DNA of 64,000 bases from CAZFGK01 sp964518635 (GTDB taxonomy: Bacteria > Zixibacteria > MSB-5A5 > GN15 > FEB-12): the NCBI GenBank assembly GCA_964518635.1, contig CAZFGK010000014.1:19480-83479 (forward strand), read 5' to 3'. Both the position numbers and the translations under genes were made by a program. Below are positions 34,511 to 42,250 of this stretch, piece by piece. The notes below the pieces were generated by a model. It ran no database searches. It had not been told where the DNA came from and saw only the letters and a program-made list of their open reading frames with translations. Each line of letters starts with the position of its first letter. The first letter of the stretch is position 1.

Positions 34511-35635
34511 ATGCAGGTTGATGTCGTCCCGGTCGAATCGAAATCTCAACTCAAACAGTTCATTGAGTACCCGCATCAACTCTACAAGAATGAAGCGGCA
34601 TATGTGCCGGCGCTTGATATCGAGCGGAACGAATTTTTTGATACTGAAAAAAATCCGTTCTACAAAGGTGCAAAGGTACAGCTCTTTCTTGCTGTTCGTG
34701 GGCATGTAGTCTGTGGACGTATCGCAACCTGCGTAAACTACCGTCACAATGATTTTCACGGAGAGAAGACCGGCTTCTTCGGCTTTCTCGACTGCCCCGA
34801 TGATTACGAAATCGCTTCACGCCTTCTGAAAGTCGCCATGATCACCCTCAAGAAGGAGGGGATGGAGACGATGCGCGGGCCGATGAATTTCTCCACTAAT
34901 CATGAGATAGGTTTTCTGGTGGAAAATTTTGAAGACCCGCCACAGGTGATGATGACCTGGAACAAACCGTACTTGCCTGCACTGGCAGAGAAGTTTGGCT
35001 TGAAGAAAGTCATGGATCTGCTCGGCTTCTATATTGATGAAGAAGCACTCTCGCTGGATCGTCATGGAAAAGTCACGAAGCGTCTACTGGAACGCCAGAA
35101 GATCACCATTCGTACCATTCGGATGAATGATTTCGACAATGAAGTCAAACTGATCAATCGAATCTACAACGAGGCGTGGGAGCGAAACTGGGGATTCGTA
35201 CCGATGGAACTCGAAGAGTTCAATTATATGGCAAAAAATCTAAAAGAGCTCGTCGATCCAAAGCTGGTGATTATCGCCATGCACGGGGAACGACCGGTCG
35301 GATTTTGTCTCGCCCTCCCGGATATCAATCAGGCGTTGATTCACACAAGCGGGCATCTCCTTCCCTTTGGACTCTTCCAGATTCTCTGGCATACTAAAGT
35401 GAGCAACAAAGTCAATCGCCTCCGGATGATCACCATGGGAGTAGTGCATGATTATCATAAGAAGGGGGTCGACGCGGCATTGTATGTGCACACGGCACAG
35501 GCAGGAATGAAAGCGGGGTATGTATCTGCTGAGCTTTCCTGGATACTTGAGACGAACGAACTAATGGTTGCCGCAGCTACTGCGCTCGGTTGCCGTCTCT
35601 ATAAGCGATATCGTATTATGCAGATGCCGATCTGA
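34511..35635 (+). CDS. GNAT-fold acyltransferase, YghO/bacterial ceramide synthase-like
   Basis: 374 residues with two GNAT-like lobes. The N-terminal part ('QLYKNEAAYVPALDIERNEF', 'KNPFYKGAKVQLFLAVRG') and the central 'MRGPMNFSTNHEIGFLVENF' are the signature of the YghO-type family, which as I recall includes the Caulobacter ceramide synthase bCerS. The C-terminal lobe has 'ERPVGFCLALPDIN' and 'AELSWILETN', typical acyl-CoA-binding strand and helix. Sits 13 bases after the SPT-like gene, so it probably N-acylates the long-chain base product. Substrate not proven. Confidence 0.82.
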   Translation: MQVDVVPVESKSQLKQFIEYPHQLYKNEAAYVPALDIERNEFFDTEKNPFYKGAKVQLFLAVRGHVVCGRIATCVNYRHNDFHGEKTGFFGFLDCPDDYEIASRLLKVAMITLKKEGMETMRGPMNFSTNHEIGFLVENFEDPPQVMMTWNKPYLPALAEKFGLKKVMDLLGFYIDEEALSLDRHGKVTKRLLERQKITIRTIRMNDFDNEVKLINRIYNEAWERNWGFVPMELEEFNYMAKNLKELVDPKLVIIAMHGERPVGFCLALPDINQALIHTSGHLLPFGLFQILWHTKVSNKVNRLRMITMGVVHDYHKKGVDAALYVHTAQAGMKAGYVSAELSWILETNELMVAAATALGCRLYKRYRIMQMPI

Positions 35636-35649
35636 TTCGGCTTCATTAT

Positions 35650-36213
35650 ATGAGACAGTTACCCGTCACGCTCACTTCTCGACTTCTTCCTCTCATCGTC
35701 TGCATACTCGCGCTGACAGGTGTGAGCGGCTGTATCAGCCGACTTCGACGTGATCTCTTTGTTGTCCATGATGGAGTCTCAACTCGAACGGAAGTAACTG
35801 GTACACATTTCTATCGCGGTGCTATGATCAACCCGATGCCAGAAACGCAGAACGATCTGATTCTTCCCGGGGACGATAATCTGCTGGTTCTTTTCTGTGA
35901 GCATCGGGGACAGAAGAGTGATCGTGCACTTCGCTTTACGCTGGATGAAGTCATTCGATATCAGCTGTTCATACCACTGCCGCTGCAATTTTCGACCGAC
36001 ACACTTCCCATTACTGATCGCATGATTGCCCAAAAGATCGGGGATTATACGATGAAGATTGAAGACCTTCGCTATCTGGGAAACAGCGGGGTCATTATCA
36101 TTGATTCCATTGCGAGTGAAAATCTCTTTGCCCACATGAACGGGAATTTTGGATCGGCTGTCGGAGACTCCGTTCGTTTTCAGGGTGAATTCAAGGCGAA
36201 GATCAAGCGGTAG
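35650..36213 (+). CDS. lipoprotein of unknown function
   Basis: 187 residues with a lipobox 'LTGVSGC' after a hydrophobic stretch, so probably outer- or inner-membrane anchored. The mature part is strand-rich ('VSTRTEVTGTHFYRG', 'GVIIIDSIASENLF') and has no motif I recognise. It begins 14 bases after the acyltransferase and is likely the third gene of that operon, possibly handling the lipid product or sensing it. Confidence 0.78.
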   Translation: MRQLPVTLTSRLLPLIVCILALTGVSGCISRLRRDLFVVHDGVSTRTEVTGTHFYRGAMINPMPETQNDLILPGDDNLLVLFCEHRGQKSDRALRFTLDEVIRYQLFIPLPLQFSTDTLPITDRMIAQKIGDYTMKIEDLRYLGNSGVIIIDSIASENLFAHMNGNFGSAVGDSVRFQGEFKAKIKR

Positions 36214-36715
36214 ATTCACGCTCTCTCATCATTCCTCTCCATTTTTTCATGAGAAAATCCCTTTTGAAACAGATAGAACAGCAAGCTCCGGAATCGACGA
36301 TACCTTATATGTTCGATTGTCTTCTTGAAATGTCATAGGTCTCCTGATTCCTCAAAAATGTCTCAACAGGCACAGTTCAGTTGATTCGTTTCGCTCTTAC
36401 GAACCTCTCGGTACATATCCGAAGCCAGTGTCCAATCGCTGCATTGCGCCAGGCAGTTCAGACGCAATGTTGTTCTGCTTTGGCATTCGGAATGATATCA
36501 CCTCCATTGTTCGATGGCGTGACGACCACTACTTGGACGATGTAAGAAAGTTGAAAAACCCAGAAGGAGATTCCGTCTTGAGCTCACCATCAGGATGCCT
36601 TCAAGAATCCCGTTTTGTTTTAGGCTAAACAAACCGGTAGGTTCTGACGTCCTTCCTGTGTCTCAATCGCCAATGCAGGTGACATGGGTAATGAACAAAA
36701 CGTAACGGAGAAGTC
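36214..36715. other. non-coding region, nothing recognised
   Basis: About 500 bases. The longest frame (66 codons from 36428) has no features of a real protein. No repeat of the families seen elsewhere. Probably contains the promoter of the following gene. Confidence 0.5.
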
Positions 36716-37795
36716 GTGAAGATGAAGCAGCATATTTCAAAAGTACTCACCAAAGCGGCAGCATTTCTTTTTAGGTCGGGTATTTTTGCCGTGACCTTGT
36801 CGCTCGTTTCCCTTTCTCCGTTCGCGCAGGAGACTGTCGATTCGTCGATTGTCGGTCGGATGAAACAGGATGCGACGGGACTCCTCCCGCTGGTGACGAG
36901 TGATGTAGCGAAAAGCTTTCTTGGCGCAGTCGCACATCTCCCGAAAGAGACTCCGACCTCCTCTGGCTACTACAATCGTGCCAAGCGAGAAATTCTGAGC
37001 GAAGCAGATTATCTGGCTCGACCGGATTCGCTGAAAACAGGATTCGAGAAACGGGAGTTCGACGAGCAGTTCTACTACTACACCGGATACGGTTCGCCGC
37101 TTGCATTTGTGCGTGCACTTGATTTGGCCGGTCAGAATGGACTTACTGATCTCAATGGAAAACGTATCATTGATTTTGGATTCGGGTCAATAGGTCAGCT
37201 TCGATTGATGGCGTCACTTGGAGCACATACTACTGGTTACGAAGTCTCACCCGTTTTGCAATATGTCTATGCGACATCCGAAGGGGAGATTCCGCGAGTC
37301 ACTGATATTGCAGGTAAGGGGGAGAAGGGGAGCGTTGATCTTCAGTTCGGAAATTTTCCAGCCGACCCCGCAATCGCGAAGTCTCTCGAAGGGAAAAACG
37401 GAACAATCGATGTCTTCTTCTCTAAGAATACCCTCAAGCGTGGTTATATTCATCCTGAAAAGGAAGTCGATCCTCGCATGTTGGTCGATCTCGGGGTGAG
37501 TGATTCTGTCTATGTCAAACGAGTCTATGACCTGCTTGTACCCGGCGGAATATTTCTGATCTACAATATTTCACCGAAATACACGCCGCCAACCGATTCA
37601 AATTATATCCCCTGGTCGGATGGTCGTTGTCCATTCGAGCAATCGCTTCTAACGGCAACGGGATTCAAGATCGTATCGTATAATCAAAACGATACGGAGT
37701 TCGTCCACAAGATGGGTGAGCCGCTCGGCTGGTTTGCGAAACCGGAGGACAAAGAGGGATTTTTTGGGATGTACACGATCATGAAGAAGCCGTGA
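36716..37795 (+). CDS. exported protein with a SAM-methyltransferase-like fold
   Basis: 359 residues. GTG at 36716 with GGAG five bases before it (ATG at 36722 possible). A cleavable-looking signal peptide ('SGIFAVTLSLVSLSPFAQ') is followed by helices, then a Rossmann-type motif 'RIIDFGFGSIGQLRLMASLG' near residue 153 and 'GYEVSP', similar to methyltransferase motifs I and II, then 'LVPGGIFLIYNIS' like motif VI. The GxGxG loop is present as GFGSIG. Because S-adenosylmethionine is not known in the periplasm, the domain may bind something else or the signal may be a membrane anchor. Function unknown. Confidence 0.75.
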   Translation: MKMKQHISKVLTKAAAFLFRSGIFAVTLSLVSLSPFAQETVDSSIVGRMKQDATGLLPLVTSDVAKSFLGAVAHLPKETPTSSGYYNRAKREILSEADYLARPDSLKTGFEKREFDEQFYYYTGYGSPLAFVRALDLAGQNGLTDLNGKRIIDFGFGSIGQLRLMASLGAHTTGYEVSPVLQYVYATSEGEIPRVTDIAGKGEKGSVDLQFGNFPADPAIAKSLEGKNGTIDVFFSKNTLKRGYIHPEKEVDPRMLVDLGVSDSVYVKRVYDLLVPGGIFLIYNISPKYTPPTDSNYIPWSDGRCPFEQSLLTATGFKIVSYNQNDTEFVHKMGEPLGWFAKPEDKEGFFGMYTIMKKP

Positions 37796-37849
37796 TGCAC
37801 GAGCGTTTCGACTGAATATTTCCGTTTGCTCTTTCGGTGACCGTCCTTG

Positions 37850-37920
37850 TCACCCAGAGCTTGTCGAAAGGTGATTTTCAAGGTTGCAGCAAACGTCATG
37901 CTTCGACAAGCTCAGCATGA
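37850..37920. repeat. REP-like repeat pair
   Basis: A slightly decayed copy 37850-37874 (TCACCC-AGAGCTTGTCGAA-AGGTGA) and an intact reverse copy 37896-37920 (TCATGC-TTCGACAAGCTCA-GCATGA), between convergent genes. A CTACT-tailed hairpin-like unit follows at 37931-37954. Confidence 0.78.
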
Positions 37921-37974
37921 CAATGATAAGAACCCGACCGCGGGGTTGGGCTACTTACTCGGAAGATAGCCCGA

Positions 37975-38985
37975 CTACTGCCTTGCTATCTCCGCGACAA
38001 TCTCATTCGTGAACTCCTGCGTGCCGGAGTGACCACCGAGATCACGAGTGAGAATCTTGCCATTCTTGAAAACTGAATGAATGGCATTCTCAATTTTGTC
38101 TGCGGCTGCCTTTTCATTCAGATGCCGAAGCATCAGCACCGCGGAGAACATCAGCGCGGATGGATTCGCCACGTTCTTCCCTGCGATATCCGGTGCGCTG
38201 CCGTGCACCGCTTCAAATACCGCGCAGCGTTCACCGATATTCGCGCCGGGAACAATTCCAAGCCCGCCGACCAGACCGGCGCAGAGATCGCTGACAATAT
38301 CACCAAACAGATTTTCAAGCACGAGGACATCATAGCGCCCCGGATCCATCACCAGATCCATGCAAAGGGCATCGACTATCTTGTTATCTGCTTTGATTTC
38401 AGGATAAGCCGCAGACTCTTCGTTGAAACAATTCAGAAAAAGCCCATCGGTCAGTTTCATGATATTCGCCTTATGCACGCAGGTCACTCGCTTGCGGCCA
38501 TTGGCACGGGCATGCTCAAATGCCCACTTGGCGATTCTGCGCGATGCCTTCTCAGTGATTACACGCGTGGCGGTCATCACCCCAGCTGCGACTTTATGCT
38601 CGAGTCCGGCGTAGAGTCCTTCACTGTTTTCGCGCACGATAATCAGATCGACATCGTTGAAATGGGATTTCACATTGGGGACGGTCTTGACCGGGCGAAG
38701 ATTTGAAAAAAGTTCAAGCTCCTGCCTGATTGTCACATTCGCAGAGCGGAATCCGCCGCCGATTGGTGTGGTGAGTGGTCCTTTGAGAGCGGTACCGGTG
38801 CGGCGGATTGAATCAAGGAGGGCGGGAGGTGTCGGTGAGCCGAATTGTTCGACTGCGGCTGCGCCACCGATCTGGTAGTCCCAGTCGATTTCGATGCCGG
38901 CGGCTTCGATGACACGCAGGGTGGCGGCGGTGACTTCCGGTCCGATTCCGTCACCGGGGATGAGGGTAACAAGATGTGTTGGCAT
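37975..38985 (-). CDS. isocitrate dehydrogenase, isopropylmalate dehydrogenase-like (probably NAD-dependent)
   Basis: 336 residues, beta-decarboxylating dehydrogenase. N-terminal 'LIPGDGIGPEV', substrate-loop 'SANVTIRQELELFSNLRPVK', 'RENSEGLYAGLEH', and 'AVFEAVHGSAPDIAGK' are all family motifs. The Ser-Asn-x-Thr-x-Arg loop and the short length point to an NAD-linked isocitrate dehydrogenase rather than isopropylmalate (LeuB) dehydrogenase, which has a different loop. It oxidises isocitrate to 2-oxoglutarate and CO2. Homoisocitrate dehydrogenase cannot be fully excluded. Appears monocistronic. Confidence 0.88.
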   Translation of the reverse strand: MPTHLVTLIPGDGIGPEVTAATLRVIEAAGIEIDWDYQIGGAAAVEQFGSPTPPALLDSIRRTGTALKGPLTTPIGGGFRSANVTIRQELELFSNLRPVKTVPNVKSHFNDVDLIIVRENSEGLYAGLEHKVAAGVMTATRVITEKASRRIAKWAFEHARANGRKRVTCVHKANIMKLTDGLFLNCFNEESAAYPEIKADNKIVDALCMDLVMDPGRYDVLVLENLFGDIVSDLCAGLVGGLGIVPGANIGERCAVFEAVHGSAPDIAGKNVANPSALMFSAVLMLRHLNEKAAADKIENAIHSVFKNGKILTRDLGGHSGTQEFTNEIVAEIARQ

Positions 38986-39116
38986 ATATCTAATCTTTAT
39001 CGGCTAGAGGTGGTAAGGGATTGAATGGGGGAGAGTAGGGGATCAATTCAAAGAAGTCAATTTCGTTTGAATTATCTTGGGCATCATTTTCTCAGACGCG
39101 AAATTACTCAATCACT

Positions 39117-40277
39117 TCATTTATCGATCAGTTGGAGTTTAGATACAGAACCATCAAGTGTTCCAATGTACAACTCCTTGCCGTGTACTCGAATCGATCT
39201 GACTGCGCCCGGCATTTGAACCCGTTCATTTATCAATCCACTACGTCGTTCAATGAAAAGAAGGCTGCCAAGCCCGGTTCCGGTGATGACATGCGCTCCC
39301 ATCAAAACTGGAGATTTGACACTCCAGGGATCATCTGTTACAGCACTAACTGTCCACAATTTCTTTCCATCAAGTGCATTCAGGCAATGGAACTGCCCTT
39401 CAACGTTTGACTGGAATCCGTTAGTATGGAGAAAGAGCAGACCGTCTGCTTCCACAATTTTCCCATAGACAAAGCTGTTTAGACTCGCAATCGTCTCAAT
39501 TTTCTTCTCTGAAAAATCCAGAGTGATCACTCTACCAGATTCTGTTCCGAGGTAGCAATTACCTTCTGCAATTGTAAGTGGGGTAGTGATTCTTTCTCCC
39601 AACTTCGTACTCCATACGATCTGACCATCTTTCCCCCGTAACAGATAGAGTTCCCCGGTCATCGTCCCAAAGAGGACTCGACTGTCTATCACAACAGGCG
39701 ACGAAGGCCAGAAGTCGCTGTTTAATGAATCCGGCGGGTCGAATGACCACTGGAAACTCGAGTCAATTGCCGAAATCGAATAAATCATATCGGTGGTTGA
39801 AACTGCAATTATGTTGCCATTTAAGGTAAGCAAGTCTGTCGTGAGTCCACAGCCGATTTCTGTCTGCCCCGGGACTGTTTTCTGAAACAAGATCCTTCCA
39901 TCAGAGATGCTAATCCCCAGCAGACCTGCCTCGCATTGTTCCGTTGGTTGCTGATCAAACGGCATGATGAGTGAATCACCTAAAAGAATTGGATCGCCAT
40001 GAAAACTGACTGCCCCGAGATGCAGTTGCCAAACTAGAGTTCCGGAGTCACGATTGAGCGCGTAGACGGTCCCCGAGCAGGAAGCGATTAGTAGAAGATC
40101 ACCTACGACCGTAGGTGTGACATACACTCAGCCACCTGTGTCGAATGTCCAGACTTCCTTTATACTTGATCTCGACTCTAAGCCATTGTCTGGTGCTGTT
40201 GCGATTGCACTCTGAGTCTGTGCAAGAATGAGTGTAATTGGCAGAAACACCAGAATACAGAGTCGACAGACTACCAT
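39117..40277 (-). pseudogene. exported PQQ-type beta-propeller protein interrupted by a TGA codon
   Basis: Two parts in the same frame are separated by one stop codon (TGA at 40128-40130). The upstream part from the ATG at 40277 encodes a signal peptide ('LCILVFLPITLILAQ') and the first strand 'EVWTFDTGG'; the downstream part continues 'VYVTPTVVGDLLLIAS', then PQQ-like blades ('GTVYALNRDSGTLVWQ', 'GELYLLRGKDGQIVW', 'FHCLNALDGKKLW'). In intact relatives a residue such as Trp (TGG) would fill the gap, so a single G-to-A change is likely. Could be a recent nonsense mutation or a sequencing error. The region is AT-richer than the operon upstream. Start before 40277 is possible. Confidence 0.75.
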
Positions 40278-40336
40278 GGTAAGGATACGAATGGTGGCGC
40301 AGCATGTTTCGGCTTGGCGAGAATCACGGACAGCCC

Positions 40337-41692
40337 TCAATTATTTATCCCACTCGCTGGAGCGGGGATTCTTCCGCCGCGTGCAATCAATGCCGCCGAT
40401 GAAAAACGAGAGACCGCCATAATCGGCGCAGTTCCCAGCAAGCCGCCGTATTCAGCCGACTGACCAACCACTTTCCCCGGCACGGGAATAATTCGCACGG
40501 CGGTCGTCTTATGATTCACCACCCCAATCGCGGCTTCATCAGCAATAATCGCAGCGATAGTCGTGGCAGGGGTGTCGCCGGGGACAGCTACCATATCAAG
40601 TCCGACCGAGCAGACCGAGGTCATAGCTTCGAGTTTTTCAAGTGTCAACGCGCCGCATTCGACGGCGCGAATCATCCCTGCATCCTCGGAAACTGGAATA
40701 AACGCGCCGGACATCCCGCCAATAAACGACGACGCCATCAGTCCACCTTTTTTCACTGCATCATTGAGCAGCATAAGAGCGGCAGTCGTTCCCGGTGCGC
40801 CGCAGCGTTCGACACCGATTGCTTCGAGAATATCGGCAACCGAATCCCCTTCCGCCGGAGTTGGCGCGAGAGAGAGATCGACAATCCCGAATGGGACGCC
40901 GATCCGTTGCGAACATTTCCGCCCGACCATCTCTCCCATGCGAGTCACTTTGAATGCAGTCCGCTTGATCACTTCGGCAAGTGTGCCGAAATCGCAGTCT
41001 CCCGCTTTCTTGACTGCGTTGAGTACAACACCCGGCCCGCTGATTCCGACATTGAGCACCACTTCCGGTTCGCTGATCCCATGAAATGCTCCTGCAACGA
41101 AGGGATTGTCTTCGACGCAGTTAGCGAAGACAACAAACTTGCAGCAGCCGACTGCTTCGTGGGTTTTGGCGGCGAGCTCTTTAATCATGTCGCCGCAGAT
41201 GGCGACGGCGTCCATATTGATTCCGGCCTTGCTGCTGGCGACGTTCACAAATCCGCAGACCCGTTTGGTGGCGGCGAAGGCATCGGGAATGGAGGCGATC
41301 AGGTTTCGGTCCCCGTTGGTCATCCCTTTTTGGACAAGCGCGCCGAATCCGCCGAGATAATCGACCCCCAGTTCGGCGGCGACATTATCGAGAGTCACAC
41401 ACACTTCGATCATCCCGGCGACATCGTGCCCGTCGGCGATGATTGCGATTGGCGTGACCGAGATACGTTTGTTGGCAATGGGGATACCGTAGTCGAGGGA
41501 GACCCGCTCGACAGTCTTCACATGGTTGCTGGCGAGGCGGAGAATCTTCTCACGGATGTTGGCGCAAAGCCGCTTGATGTCGGGGTTGGGGCAATCGCGC
41601 AGGGAGATACCCATAGTGACAGTCCGAATGTCGAGATGCTCGACTTCGGTCATGTGAATAGTCTCTATTATTTCTTCAGGACGGTAAGGCAT
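40337..41692 (-). CDS. UPF0210 (DUF711) family protein
   Basis: 451 residues from the ATG at 41692, chosen because 'EEIIETIHM' is the usual N terminus; an ATG at 41713 is possible. Family features include 'DIRTVTMGISLRDC', 'GVDYLGGFGALVQKG', 'NPFVAGAFHG', 'DLSLAPTPAEGDSVADILE' and 'CSVGLDMVAVPGDT'. The fold is related to pyruvate-formate lyase in databases, but no glycyl-radical motif (RVxGY) is present. Normally its gene directly follows an ACT-domain (UPF0237) gene; here the ACT gene is 1.9 kb upstream, separated by an HD/YwgA pair. Downstream of a microcompartment operon, it is a candidate cargo enzyme. Function unknown. Confidence 0.9.
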   Translation of the reverse strand: MPYRPEEIIETIHMTEVEHLDIRTVTMGISLRDCPNPDIKRLCANIREKILRLASNHVKTVERVSLDYGIPIANKRISVTPIAIIADGHDVAGMIEVCVTLDNVAAELGVDYLGGFGALVQKGMTNGDRNLIASIPDAFAATKRVCGFVNVASSKAGINMDAVAICGDMIKELAAKTHEAVGCCKFVVFANCVEDNPFVAGAFHGISEPEVVLNVGISGPGVVLNAVKKAGDCDFGTLAEVIKRTAFKVTRMGEMVGRKCSQRIGVPFGIVDLSLAPTPAEGDSVADILEAIGVERCGAPGTTAALMLLNDAVKKGGLMASSFIGGMSGAFIPVSEDAGMIRAVECGALTLEKLEAMTSVCSVGLDMVAVPGDTPATTIAAIIADEAAIGVVNHKTTAVRIIPVPGKVVGQSAEYGGLLGTAPIMAVSRFSSAALIARGGRIPAPASGINN

Positions 41693-42221
41693 GGGGGGGG
41701 GTAATCCAACCATTAGAAATTAATCTCACTAGTTCAGTGGAAATGGATTCTTCACTAAATTTAGGTTTTAGTGATTTGACAGTTGTTGCAACAATGTCTT
41801 TTGACCAATTACCAGAGGCGAAGAGCTTTTCAGAAACATAAAAGCAAGTGGCGCTGAGCTCAATATCGCTCGACGAAAGTTGACCAAACATGTCTAACAC
41901 TTGGTCAAGCTTGCGGAGAACCGCATCGTCGGGAGTGCTCAAAGAGTCTGCATTTGATCCAAGTCGAATAATGAACCCATAACCGTCTTGAGAAGCAGAA
42001 ACATGCAGATATCCACTATTTTTCATGCGATCAAGATCAAACGTCAGCTCATGAGAATAAGGTCCATAATGATACATCGTAACGGGATAGCCCATTTCGA
42101 CGCCCGCTGATTGTAGAAATAGCACCAATTTCTGAAGTTGTATCTTCCCCAATCTACTATTCTTAGCGACCGCCTTCCGAACCAGGCAAGCCAAAATGTT
42201 CGCACGCTCTGTAAACTCCAT
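41676..42221 (-). CDS. YwgA-like protein, partner of the HD hydrolase
   Basis: 181 residues. ATG at 42221 is preferred because AAAGGAG lies 7 bases upstream; a GTG at 42254 overlaps the HD gene's stop (GTGA). The sequence 'KIQLQKLVLFLQSAGVEMGY' and 'MYHYGPYSHELTFDLDRM' resembles Bacillus YwgA and, more loosely, Panacea/SocA-type domains. In Bacillus, ywgA neighbours ywfO, an HD phosphohydrolase, the same pairing as here. Its last codons overlap the start of the UPF0210 gene at a run of nine G. Base composition is AT-richer than the microcompartment genes. Confidence 0.75.
   Translation of the reverse strand: MEFTERANILACLVRKAVAKNSRLGKIQLQKLVLFLQSAGVEMGYPVTMYHYGPYSHELTFDLDRMKNSGYLHVSASQDGYGFIIRLGSNADSLSTPDDAVLRKLDQVLDMFGQLSSSDIELSATCFYVSEKLFASGNWSKDIVATTVKSLKPKFSEESISTELVRLISNGWITPPHALPS
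41693..41701. repeat. nine-base G homopolymer at a gene junction
   Basis: Nine consecutive G on the plus strand, located between the two possible starts of the UPF0210 gene and inside the 3' end of the YwgA-like gene. A slip of one base would change the YwgA-like C terminus and the frame of the longer UPF0210 start. Confidence 0.7.
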
Positions 42222-42250
42222 ATCGCTTCTCCTTTCATCGGGTGACATTG

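Noticed and set aside
36428..36628. 66-codon plus-strand frame
   Set aside because: No domain or signal, no ribosome binding site and no operon partner.
40128..40130. UGA recoded as an amino acid
   Set aside because: Many genes in the window clearly end with TGA (for example prfA and the HD gene), so TGA is a normal stop here.
40337..41692. Glycyl-radical enzyme as the microcompartment core
   Set aside because: UPF0210 is distantly linked to pyruvate-formate lyase by name, but the C-terminal glycyl-radical motif and an activating radical-SAM gene are missing.
40511..41704. 397-codon open frame antisense to UPF0210
   Set aside because: His/Asp-rich composition typical of an antisense shadow of a GC-balanced gene; no recognisable domain, and the opposite strand carries a clear family protein.
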